A stretch of 33,011 nt of DNA from contig DATCJY010000064.1 of the NCBI GenBank assembly GCA_036562565.1, positions 1 through 33,011 of the forward strand, in the 5' to 3' direction. Both the position numbers and the translations under genes were made by a program. Below the pieces are notes generated by a model. The model searched no databases. It saw nothing but the letters and a program-made list of their open reading frames with translations, and was not told the origin of the DNA. Shown in pieces: positions 25,967-33,011 of this stretch (positions are counted from its first letter, which is position 1; every line of letters begins with the position of its first letter). Source of the stretch: DATCJY01 sp036562565. Lineage in GTDB: Bacteria; Bacteroidota; Bacteroidia; Flavobacteriales_D; Sanyastnellaceae.

Positions 25967-27806
25967 ACGCACTCTTTTTAAAATCAACTTGGGATATTCT
26001 TCTTAATAGTGAAGGGGCTTCGTTAGATTCTACTGCGCTGTAATAAAATAACACGGTTCCAATAACAGGCAGAGTCAACACTATAGCCGGAACGAAGAAT
26101 TTGAAAAATGTAGATACGATATACGGTATCTCATTTGCCAAAACTGCGTTATACGGATAATTGATTTGAATGAAATAGCCTACGAATTCGGTTATGTCTG
26201 AAACCAGAATAGGATATATCAACCATTGAATACCAATATAAGTAAGGAACAAGCCACACATTTTAGTGAAATTCCCTTTGATTAAACTGAGGGTGTTGGA
26301 GAGTGAGACCGTGATGGATTCATCATGGATCGCAGAGCGATAAAGCCACAGCAGTGTTGTAGGAAACCAAAACCACATTACTAGCAAGGTGAATACATGG
26401 GGTAGCAAAAGCGGTAGCATGGCAACAATGACAATCACAAAGATTTTGACCATGGCCAACAAATTCCATTTTGGAAGTGGAAGTTGCAACGCTTGATGAC
26501 TGCGTTGGATGACCAAGCGACTGAGCACGGTGAACAATACCGCAATCAAGAGGAACAATAGCGGGTATTTTTCAAAGTTCAGATGGGCGTTGAAACCGCA
26601 AAAAGGATAAAGCAATTGACTAATGGTCGGTAGGAATGATTGAGCAGTTATGAGGTGATATTTTGAGCCTGTTGCAAAACCATAATAGAGGGTAATGACG
26701 GTTGCACTTATCAGAGCGAAATAGGTAATCGTTCTGAGGTGTTTTGAGAATACGCTGAAAGATTCGGTAAAGATTTTTCCAATTGGTTTGATGCTGTCCA
26801 AAACGATCTTGGAAGGCTTGGTGGGAGAACTTTCTTCAAAAGTCATCGGACCAATTTTGCCTTCCTTATATAGTTTGCGTGGAAACCATACGAAGTATCC
26901 AATCACCAACATTGCAGATAGAACGATGATACCACCCCGAATGAAATCGGGCATGTCCGAGTGGCGCGTGGCAAAGGATTCTATCACCGATGCATAAGTT
27001 AGAAATATGACCACTGCAATCAATATTTTGATTCCGCTTCGTGCCGATTGAATCAGTGATTTACTGCGCGACAAGGTACCGGGGAAGAGAAGACCTTTGG
27101 CTAGTGCAAATCCAGCACAACCGGCAAGCACAATCATCGAAAGCTCCAGTGTACCGTGAAGCATGATGGCCAAAAAACTTTCCTTGAATAAAGAGCGCTC
27201 AATGAAGAAGTAGATAAACGCTCCAACCATTATGGAGTTAAATAGGATAACATAAATAGTTCCAAGCCCGAAGAAGATGCCTAACACGAATGTGCCAAAT
27301 GCGATCCGAATATTGTTCCATCCTATTTGCAAAAACATAAGAAAAGGATCATCATTCTTATAAACGGCCATCGGATCTCCCTTCTTAATGTTTGCTTCAG
27401 TCATTTCAATATACTGCTCGCCCAATACGATTTTGGCAAAATCAGGATAATGGATGCTGCTGGTAATTCCGATGGTAAGGCCCAGTGCGAACAATAAGAA
27501 AGACAAGACTAAAGCTTGTCGGTTATGCCACATGGTTTGTGGCAGTTCTACATGCCAAAAGTGTTTGAAAAAGTTTTTCTCCTTGGCTCTGTTTTTATAA
27601 ATGGCTTGATAAACTTGTTGCGCTAGACCGTTGAGATAAACTCTTACAGAGCGATTGGGATAATAGGTTCGGGAGTACGAGAGGTCATCGGTGGAAGCTA
27701 TAAACAGGTCTGTCAAGCGCTCGGGATCTTTCTGAGGAGATTTCAGCACCTCTTCAAATTCTCTCCACTTCTCATGGTTTTGTTGGATAAAATTAGTTTC
27801 CTGCAT
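25944..27806 (-). CDS. SpoIIM-type membrane protein fused to a second membrane domain
   Basis: This is a 620-residue integral membrane protein. Residues 1-315 match the stage II sporulation protein M (DUF95) family, with the signature HGTLELSMIVLAGCAGFALA (218-237), although this lineage does not sporulate. Residues about 345-620 form a second module with five to six spans, including ITYFALISATVITLYYGFAT and AMVKIFVIVIVAMLPLLL. It resembles the separate DUF4013-like membrane protein that usually lies next to SpoIIM genes in Bacteroidota clusters, and I infer a fusion. It is first in the five-gene operon. A role in membrane organisation with the MoxR and DUF58 proteins is plausible but unproven. 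Confidence 0.8.
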   Translation of the reverse strand: MQETNFIQQNHEKWREFEEVLKSPQKDPERLTDLFIASTDDLSYSRTYYPNRSVRVYLNGLAQQVYQAIYKNRAKEKNFFKHFWHVELPQTMWHNRQALVLSFLLFALGLTIGITSSIHYPDFAKIVLGEQYIEMTEANIKKGDPMAVYKNDDPFLMFLQIGWNNIRIAFGTFVLGIFFGLGTIYVILFNSIMVGAFIYFFIERSLFKESFLAIMLHGTLELSMIVLAGCAGFALAKGLLFPGTLSRSKSLIQSARSGIKILIAVVIFLTYASVIESFATRHSDMPDFIRGGIIVLSAMLVIGYFVWFPRKLYKEGKIGPMTFEESSPTKPSKIVLDSIKPIGKIFTESFSVFSKHLRTITYFALISATVITLYYGFATGSKYHLITAQSFLPTISQLLYPFCGFNAHLNFEKYPLLFLLIAVLFTVLSRLVIQRSHQALQLPLPKWNLLAMVKIFVIVIVAMLPLLLPHVFTLLVMWFWFPTTLLWLYRSAIHDESITVSLSNTLSLIKGNFTKMCGLFLTYIGIQWLIYPILVSDITEFVGYFIQINYPYNAVLANEIPYIVSTFFKFFVPAIVLTLPVIGTVLFYYSAVESNEAPSLLRRISQVDFKKSAYGLEKEM

Positions 27807-27866
27807 ATATCTTCACCGGCTAAACGGCTCCTGATCACGCCACGAATGTAACCAAGAAAGGACTGT

Positions 27867-28613
27867 ATGAAATCCATTGACATAAAAACAACGCAGAATG
27901 TGGTTATCAATTATGAGCTTGCCGCAGTGCGTGACAGGATTATCGCTTTCCTTTTGGACATGGTGATTAAGATTTTATCAGTCACGATTCTGTGGTGGAT
28001 TTTTCTAGCCTTCGCTTCTGATTTTGTCCATGAAAGCGATTACCTCCTCCAGTTATATGCTTTTTGCATCATTCTTCCGGTTGTTACTTTTTATACATTG
28101 CTATTTGAGCTATTCATGAACGGACAAACTCCGGGCAAGCGCTTGATGAACATTAAGGTAATTCGATTAGATGGTAAACAACCGGAATTTTATGATTATG
28201 TCTTGCGCTGGTGTTTCAGAATCATAGATATCAATTTGTGCTTCGGGGCATTGGCGGTAGTCATTTCGTCATCTTCTGAGTTAGCTCAGCGTCTGGGAGA
28301 TATGGCTTCAAATACAACGGTTATCAAATTGAATCCGAGAGGTCGTATTACTTTGCAGGAATTGCTACGAATTGAAACTATTCAGAACTATACGCCTGAA
28401 TATCCCGGTATCCGCAATTTTAGGGAAGAGGATATATTGCTCATCAAGCACACCATTGATCTCTATAACCGGCATCGCAATGAAATTCATCGACAAGCGC
28501 TGGTGCAACTGAGTGAGAAATTAGCACAAAAACTCCAAGTAGTTCCCAGTCAAACCAGTCACATCCAGTTCTTGAGAACGCTTATTAAAGATTACATCGT
28601 ATTGACTCGTTAA
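27867..28613 (+). CDS. RDD family membrane protein
   Basis: The 248-residue protein has the RDD-type start RDRIIAFLLDMVIKILS, three N-terminal spans to about residue 80, and GQTPGKRLMNIKVIRLDGKQ followed by DYVLRWCFRIIDINLCFGAL. A soluble C-terminal region of about 90 residues (from 160) is charged and helical and is longer than in minimal RDD proteins. The gene is divergent from the SpoIIM operon, with only 60 bases between the two starts, so a shared regulatory region is likely. RDD proteins are often clustered with MoxR-associated genes. It may carry solute transport, but the function is unproven. Confidence 0.9.
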   Translation: MKSIDIKTTQNVVINYELAAVRDRIIAFLLDMVIKILSVTILWWIFLAFASDFVHESDYLLQLYAFCIILPVVTFYTLLFELFMNGQTPGKRLMNIKVIRLDGKQPEFYDYVLRWCFRIIDINLCFGALAVVISSSSELAQRLGDMASNTTVIKLNPRGRITLQELLRIETIQNYTPEYPGIRNFREEDILLIKHTIDLYNRHRNEIHRQALVQLSEKLAQKLQVVPSQTSHIQFLRTLIKDYIVLTR

Positions 28614-28620
28614 AATAAGA

Positions 28621-29679
28621 TTAAGGCTTGAGAAGAGAAGTCTCGTACGCTTTTTTTACCTGCTCCATGTTCACCTCAATATTGTACTGAGCTCTACCGA
28701 TGCCTGTCGGCAGACTGAAAAGAAGCTTGCCTTGCGCATTCTTTTTGTCATTTACGATATAGTCAGAAATCTCTTCAAAGGCAGGGAGCGCATAATCAGC
28801 AGGACGGAAGAATTTACTCACGGCCGAAGCAATCATCTTCAAGTGTTCTTCGGTCAGAAGTTTCAAATCTTTCGCCAATTGAGCTTCGGCCATGATACCC
28901 AGAGCGACCGCTTCACCGTGCGCAATGGGGGCCTGCTTTTCTATGAAAAAGGATTCAATAGCGTGCCCGATAGTATGTCCCACGTTGAGCAGTTTTCTTT
29001 CTCCTTTTTCATAAAAGTCAGCGGCTACAACTTCTTCCTTGATTTGCACACTGCGGGCAATCAGCGGACCGATATTTTGAGCGGTTATGGATTCCAAAGC
29101 AGTCAGTTGTTTCCAATGGTTGGCATCTTTGATGAGGCCATGCTTGAGCATTTCCGCAAATCCGCTTCTGAGCTCGATGTCGTCTAACGACTCAAGAAAT
29201 CCGGGATAAATCAAAACAGCCTGAGGAAGCTGAAAACTGCCGATAGAATTTTTCGTGTGGTGATGATTGATTCCCGTTTTGCCGCCATTTGCTGCGTCAA
29301 CCATACCGAGTAGAGAGGTCGGAACGTGAATAAAAGGTATACCTCTTTTATATGTAGCGGCTACGAAACCGCCCAAGTCAGTAATCACGCCCCCACCAAA
29401 GTTGATGAGTAGCGCATGTCGGTCGGCACCACACTCCAGCAGATGGTCCCACAGTTGGGCGCACACTTCAATGCACTTGGCAGATTCACCGGGCTCTAAC
29501 TCCAAAATTTCTATTTCTCCGAGGTCTTCATTGGAGCAGATGAACTTGTCGAGCCAAGCGTTGCTCACATTTGTATCGGTCAACAGGAAGATTTTTCGGC
29601 CGTTGGCCATTGTTGTGACTTCCTTGGTGAGAGCCTCGAGCGTGTCGAAGAATTTACTGCAGGGAATGGAGTTAGACAT
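28621..29679 (-). CDS. aroB: 3-dehydroquinate synthase
   Basis: With the start at 29679 the enzyme has 352 residues. It closes 3-deoxy-arabino-heptulosonate 7-phosphate to 3-dehydroquinate, the second step of the shikimate pathway. NAD-binding GGGVITDLGGFVAATYKRG and PTSLLGMVDAANGGKTGIN are clear. Zinc ligands are the glutamate in FAEMLKHGLI and the histidines in NVGHTIGHAIE and HGEAVALG. The frame runs open to 29853, but its first 58 codons translate a tRNA gene and hairpin, so that extension is artificial. The gene lies 56 bases after tRNA-Phe and probably shares its transcript. Confidence 0.95.
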   Translation of the reverse strand: MSNSIPCSKFFDTLEALTKEVTTMANGRKIFLLTDTNVSNAWLDKFICSNEDLGEIEILELEPGESAKCIEVCAQLWDHLLECGADRHALLINFGGGVITDLGGFVAATYKRGIPFIHVPTSLLGMVDAANGGKTGINHHHTKNSIGSFQLPQAVLIYPGFLESLDDIELRSGFAEMLKHGLIKDANHWKQLTALESITAQNIGPLIARSVQIKEEVVAADFYEKGERKLLNVGHTIGHAIESFFIEKQAPIAHGEAVALGIMAEAQLAKDLKLLTEEHLKMIASAVSKFFRPADYALPAFEEISDYIVNDKKNAQGKLLFSLPTGIGRAQYNIEVNMEQVKKAYETSLLKP

Positions 29680-29697
29680 AGACGTGGCGAAAATAAA

Positions 29698-29723
29698 GAA
29701 GCCGTCCCCTTCGGAACGGCTTC
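29698..29723 (-). terminator. Hairpin between tRNA-Phe and aroB
   Basis: GAAGCCGT pairs with ACGGCTTC around a short inner stem with one mismatch, and T-rich sequence follows on both sides. On the minus strand the next bases are TTCTTTATTTTCG, typical of a rho-independent terminator. It ends 19 bases before the aroB ATG. It may end the tRNA transcript or act as an attenuator for aroB. Confidence 0.65.
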
Positions 29724-29735
29724 TTTGCTTTTTTG

Positions 29736-29808
29736 TGGTGCCAGCTGGAATCGAACCAGCGACACAAGGATTTTCAGTCCTTTGCTCTACCAACTGAGCT
29801 ATGGCACC
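29736..29808 (-). tRNA. tRNA-Phe (anticodon GAA)
   Basis: The minus strand gives a complete 73-base cloverleaf. A seven-pair acceptor stem (GGTGCCA with TGGCACC) is intact. The D arm is GCTC-AGTTGGTA-GAGC. The anticodon arm is AAGGA-CTGAAAA-TCCTT with GAA in place, and the T arm is GCTGG-TTCGATT-CCAGC. The discriminator is A. The 3' CCA is not encoded, so it must be added by the tRNA nucleotidyltransferase. Confidence 0.97.
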
Positions 29809-29824
29809 TCGTTTTTTGCGGGTG

Positions 29825-29853
29825 CAAATGTAATCAGTTTTTAAGGAATTCAA
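29825..29853 (-). promoter_or_regulatory. Promoter of tRNA-Phe (TTG-N18-TACATTTG)
   Basis: On the minus strand TTG (29853-29851) and TACATTTG (29832-29825) are 18 bases apart. Transcription should start near 29818, ten bases before the mature tRNA 5' end. This is probably also the promoter for aroB. Confidence 0.75.
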
Positions 29854-30124
29854 GATTTTTTAGTAAAAAAAGTCGAGAAAAATACTATGATTGATGCAAT
29901 CCATTGAGTCCTAGGTAGCATGAAAATTTAACTTTTTATAAATTAACATTTGAACCTTATAAGATTTTGTTCCCCCTGTTTTTTAGGAAAAATTTGTAAA
30001 ATATTGAAATAGAGGAGTTTTCTGGTGGTAAATGGTGTTTGGATGAAATATCTGTAAGCAACGATGAGCGGGAATAAACAATCGATGATTCTAAAAAATA
30101 TTTCGGTGAAATTATTCTAGCACT
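29854..30124. other. AT-rich intergenic stretch between divergent units
   Basis: Together with the flanking promoters, about 340 bases separate the aroB/tRNA unit from the large plus-strand gene at 30195. I see no gene or RNA. Runs of A and T are frequent, and a 67-codon minus-strand frame has no family features. Confidence 0.5.
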
Positions 30125-30132
30125 TACATTTG
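30125..30132 (+). promoter_or_regulatory. -7 element of the giant secreted protein gene
   Basis: TACATTTG matches TAnnTTTG. TTC at 30102-30104, close to TTG, lies about 20 bases upstream. Transcription should start near 30139, giving a leader of about 55 bases. Confidence 0.55.
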
Positions 30133-30194
30133 CCCCGTAGCTTGTGTGCATTAACCGCAAACAATTTTATTTATTAACCAAAAACTCTTTTAAC

Positions 30195-33011
30195 ATGAGT
30201 AGACAATTACGTTCTCTCAAGTTTTCAAGTGACACGTACTGTTGGCGCAGTGCGTTAACTTTTAACTTTAAGGCCTTAACTACAGCCTTTCTGCTTGTTT
30301 TCCTAACTATGGGTTATTCTTATGCTCAGTGCCTTCCTGAGGCCAGCATAGATGCGCCTTCTGATCTAACTTTGGAGTGTGGAGCCAATTTGGCTGATTT
30401 AGAAATCACCGGGGTTCCAACTGTCGATTTCAACGATTGCGGAAGCATCGATGTTGAGTATTCCGATGCGGTTATTTCCGATAACGGTTGTGTTGCAGTT
30501 TATTCCAGAACCTGGATGGTTTACTGGGGTGACGAATTGCTCGCCTCAGATGTTCAAATCATCACGGTGGAAGACACAACAGGTCCGGTTATTACAGGTG
30601 TACAACCTGTAGTTGAATTGGATTGCAACGCGATTCCTGAGCCAGACATGGTTACAGTAGTTGATGAGTGTGGTTCATCTGGTCCGGTGGAAGTTTTCAC
30701 TAGCCAAACCGGTGAACCAATCTCTACATGCTGCTTGACCACTGCATACGGTCCGGGCTCTGATTGGTCTATCTGGTTGCCGCTTCTCTCTAACGGAAGC
30801 TGCTGCTTCAATAGCGCCAACTGGATTTTTGTTGACTGTGGTCACTTTGATCAATATGCAGACGGAACTGCCCGTATCCACGGTACAGTCTACAACTCTG
30901 CTGACCCAGCACAACAACTTATCGTTGACATCTGGTTGAAACTTAAGAGAGATTGGGCTGCTTGGTCTGCCCTAGGTCGTGGCTACCGCGATGACTTGGG
31001 TCTAGTTAACGCAGCTCAACACATGGACTGGAGCTACTATGAACTTGTAGATGGTTTCTCTACTCTTACCGGTGCAGGTTCTTTGGCTGGCGACATCCTT
31101 TATCTTTCTCACGCTCCTGCCAGCAAATATTTCGGTTTCCAAGTTGGTGAAAGAGCGAACAACAGAAACATGAACAACGGTCTTTCCGGTAGCTTCAGCT
31201 ACACCGGAACACTTGGCGGTAACGAAATCTGCTGCCAAAACGGTGATATCAACGTTGATATTTCTGGTTGTGAAGAAACTGGTGAATCAGACTGTGTGCA
31301 CAGCACATCTTTCACTCGTTTCTACCGCGCAATTGATAACTGCGGTAACGCAACTGTTGTTACTCAAGAGATCATTATCAACGATGATATTGCTCCTGAA
31401 TTCGTAAACTGCCCTGCTAGCATCACTATCCAATGTGATGAAGAGATTCCTGCTATCCCTAATGACCTAGTAGCAGTTGATAACTGTACTGAGTCAGGTG
31501 ATATCATCATCACTTTCCTTGGTGAAGAAGAAGTTGTAGAAAACAACTGCTATCGCACGTTGACTCGCACTTGGGCGGCTACAGACCTTTGCGGTAACGT
31601 GGGCGTTTGCGAACAAGTTATTACAATCGTAGATACTACAGCTCCTGTTCTCAATGGTCTTCCTGAAGAGGAAATCACTGTAGAATGTACAGATGTTCCG
31701 GAAGCTCCTGTTGTAACAGCTACCGACAACTGTACTGCTGAAGTGGAAGTGAACTACAACGAGACAATCGTTGAAGGTGATTGCCCATCAAACTACACAA
31801 TCATCCGTACATGGTACGCTATCGATGAGTGTCAGAATTCAGTTGAATTCATGCAGACAATCAATGTTGTAGATACAACAGCTCCTGTATTTGATGATTA
31901 TGAAATCTATATCAGCGCTGAGTGTTATGAAGAAGTGGGTCACCTCACAGCTACTGACAACTGCGGTGATGTAGAAGTTACTTTGATTTATGAGTGCTAC
32001 TTAGCTGGTGGTTGCCTTGGTTTGGAATACCGCATCTACCAAGCGGTGGATGAGTGTGGTAACGTATCAACCGCTGAGTTGTTTATCGCTATTCAAGACC
32101 ACGAAGCTCCAGAATTCCAAAACGTTCCTGAAGAAGAAACTATCGAATGTTCTGAAGTTTCTCTAGGTGAAGATGGTAACTACTTCGATGATGGTGGTGT
32201 TTACGCTATCGACAACTGCGGCTACCACTTCTATTTGGAGTGCTTGCTTCCAATTGAATACACTTATGAAGAAGAAGTAGTATTGACTGATGATGATTGT
32301 CCACAATCTTTTGACATCATCCGTACATGGACCGCTACTGACTATTGCGGTAACGTTGCTATCGCAACACAAACTGTTCACGTAGTAGATACAACAGCTC
32401 CTTACTTGTCTATACCAGAAGATTACACCGCTTCTTGTGAAGATGAGCTTGTATTTGAAGATGCAACAGCTGAGGATAACTGCGGAGAAGCTACTATTAC
32501 AGTTTCTCAAGAAGTAATCCCAGGTGATTGTCCAAACAGCTACACCATCACACGCACATTTGTTGCAATAGATGAGTGTGGTAATGCTTCTGAGCCACAA
32601 GTTCAAACTATCACCGTTGTTGACGAAACAGCTCCTGTATTTGCAGATGGTGTTGTTGAATTCACATACGAGTGTGACGAGGATATTGAATTGAACCAAC
32701 CAATTGCAACAGACAACTGTAGCGAAGTGATTGAGTACGCATACAGCGATACAGCTCACTGGACTTACGGTTGCACAAGCGGTTTCATTCGTATCTGGAC
32801 TGCTACAGACGAGTGCGGCAACGTAGCTTACCTATCTCAATACTACACCATCGTTGATACTACAGCTCCTGTTATTGCAGGTGAGTTGGAAATCCAACGT
32901 CCATGTGATGACGCTGATGGTATCTATGTAACAGCTACAGACAACTGTAATGAATTTGAAATCACTATCGTAAGCAACGAATTGGTATCAGGCTCTTGCG
33001 CTGGTAACATC
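30195..33011 (+). CDS. Giant secreted protein with HYR-like repeats (3' end outside window)
   Basis: From the ATG at 30195 the frame stays open to the window end, 939 codons without a stop, so the protein is truncated here. A signal peptide ends near YSYA-QC (residue 44). Repeats of about 80 residues follow. Each carries a D-N/E-C-G turn, a cysteine near R-T-W-x-A-x-D-x-C-G-N, and a boundary of the type VVDTTAP (seen at about 31630, 31870, 32385, 32620 and 32857). The pattern matches HYR/Ig-like surface repeats of Bacteroidota adhesins, many of which end in a T9SS or gliding-associated sorting domain. That end is not visible. Residues about 181-342 form a different beta domain with three CC pairs. 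Disulfide-rich surface function is inferred. Confidence 0.85.
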   Translation, partial: MSRQLRSLKFSSDTYCWRSALTFNFKALTTAFLLVFLTMGYSYAQCLPEASIDAPSDLTLECGANLADLEITGVPTVDFNDCGSIDVEYSDAVISDNGCVAVYSRTWMVYWGDELLASDVQIITVEDTTGPVITGVQPVVELDCNAIPEPDMVTVVDECGSSGPVEVFTSQTGEPISTCCLTTAYGPGSDWSIWLPLLSNGSCCFNSANWIFVDCGHFDQYADGTARIHGTVYNSADPAQQLIVDIWLKLKRDWAAWSALGRGYRDDLGLVNAAQHMDWSYYELVDGFSTLTGAGSLAGDILYLSHAPASKYFGFQVGERANNRNMNNGLSGSFSYTGTLGGNEICCQNGDINVDISGCEETGESDCVHSTSFTRFYRAIDNCGNATVVTQEIIINDDIAPEFVNCPASITIQCDEEIPAIPNDLVAVDNCTESGDIIITFLGEEEVVENNCYRTLTRTWAATDLCGNVGVCEQVITIVDTTAPVLNGLPEEEITVECTDVPEAPVVTATDNCTAEVEVNYNETIVEGDCPSNYTIIRTWYAIDECQNSVEFMQTINVVDTTAPVFDDYEIYISAECYEEVGHLTATDNCGDVEVTLIYECYLAGGCLGLEYRIYQAVDECGNVSTAELFIAIQDHEAPEFQNVPEEETIECSEVSLGEDGNYFDDGGVYAIDNCGYHFYLECLLPIEYTYEEEVVLTDDDCPQSFDIIRTWTATDYCGNVAIATQTVHVVDTTAPYLSIPEDYTASCEDELVFEDATAEDNCGEATITVSQEVIPGDCPNSYTITRTFVAIDECGNASEPQVQTITVVDETAPVFADGVVEFTYECDEDIELNQPIATDNCSEVIEYAYSDTAHWTYGCTSGFIRIWTATDECGNVAYLSQYYTIVDTTAPVIAGELEIQRPCDDADGIYVTATDNCNEFEITIVSNELVSGSCAGNI

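Noticed and set aside
29680..29853. N-terminal extension of AroB
   Set aside because: The extra codons translate a complete tRNA-Phe and a hairpin, so they are not protein-coding.
32163..32759. A 198-codon minus-strand frame
   Set aside because: It is antisense to the repeat array of the giant secreted protein and arises from its repeated codons.
1..33011. CRISPR arrays, insertion sequences or prophage
   Set aside because: No regularly spaced direct repeats with unique spacers, transposase genes or phage genes were seen. The only arrays are the protein repeats after 31370.

Overview
The window looks like chromosomal DNA of a member of the Bacteroidota, probably a flavobacterial or related gliding-type lineage. 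The evidence is a PorZ protein of the type IX secretion system (T9SS), a giant secreted protein with HYR-like repeats, and several families typical of the phylum (MoxR-DUF58-DUF4350 cluster, YkgJ, DUF808, RDD). Several intergenic regions also carry the Bacteroidota promoter pattern TTG-N18/19-TAnnTTTG. Species cannot be named from the sequence alone.

Layout. 1-874 is gene-poor: one possible 35-residue membrane peptide, a strong palindrome, and nothing else convincing. 875-1552 is a hypothetical protein with a fibronectin-III-like C-terminus. It converges with porZ (1817-4189, minus) on a shared hairpin terminator. A helical-repeat protein (4419-5957) converges with a minus-strand series: UbiA-like membrane protein, small membrane protein, ComF, and YkgJ. 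At 8904-11790 lies a tight minus-strand operon of an MbnP-like lipoprotein followed by two diheme cytochrome c peroxidase-like lipoproteins, all with overlapping start and stop codons. Mannose-1-phosphate guanylyltransferase, a class I aminotransferase and a DUF808 membrane protein follow. Next come deoxynucleoside kinase, FolK, guanine deaminase and HemJ, all on the minus strand and probably co-transcribed in part.

From 18 kb the orientation alternates: acyl-CoA thioesterase (+), glycosyltransferase 9 (-), small membrane protein (+), DapD (-), RuvX (+). Several convergent pairs here overlap tail to tail. A five-gene minus-strand operon (21407-27806) then encodes a SpoIIM-type membrane fusion protein, a DUF4129 protein, a DUF4350 protein, a MoxR ATPase and a DUF58 protein. 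A divergent RDD membrane protein flanks it, and together they look like one membrane-associated chaperone or assembly system. AroB (minus) lies directly downstream of a tRNA-Phe(GAA) gene with its own promoter. The window ends inside a very long secreted repeat protein starting at 30195.

The most interesting points are these: the MbnP plus two-peroxidase operon, which suggests tryptophan oxidation to make a metal site; the SpoIIM fusion in the MoxR cluster; the tRNA-Phe/hairpin/aroB arrangement; and the domain nested inside a repeat of the giant surface protein.
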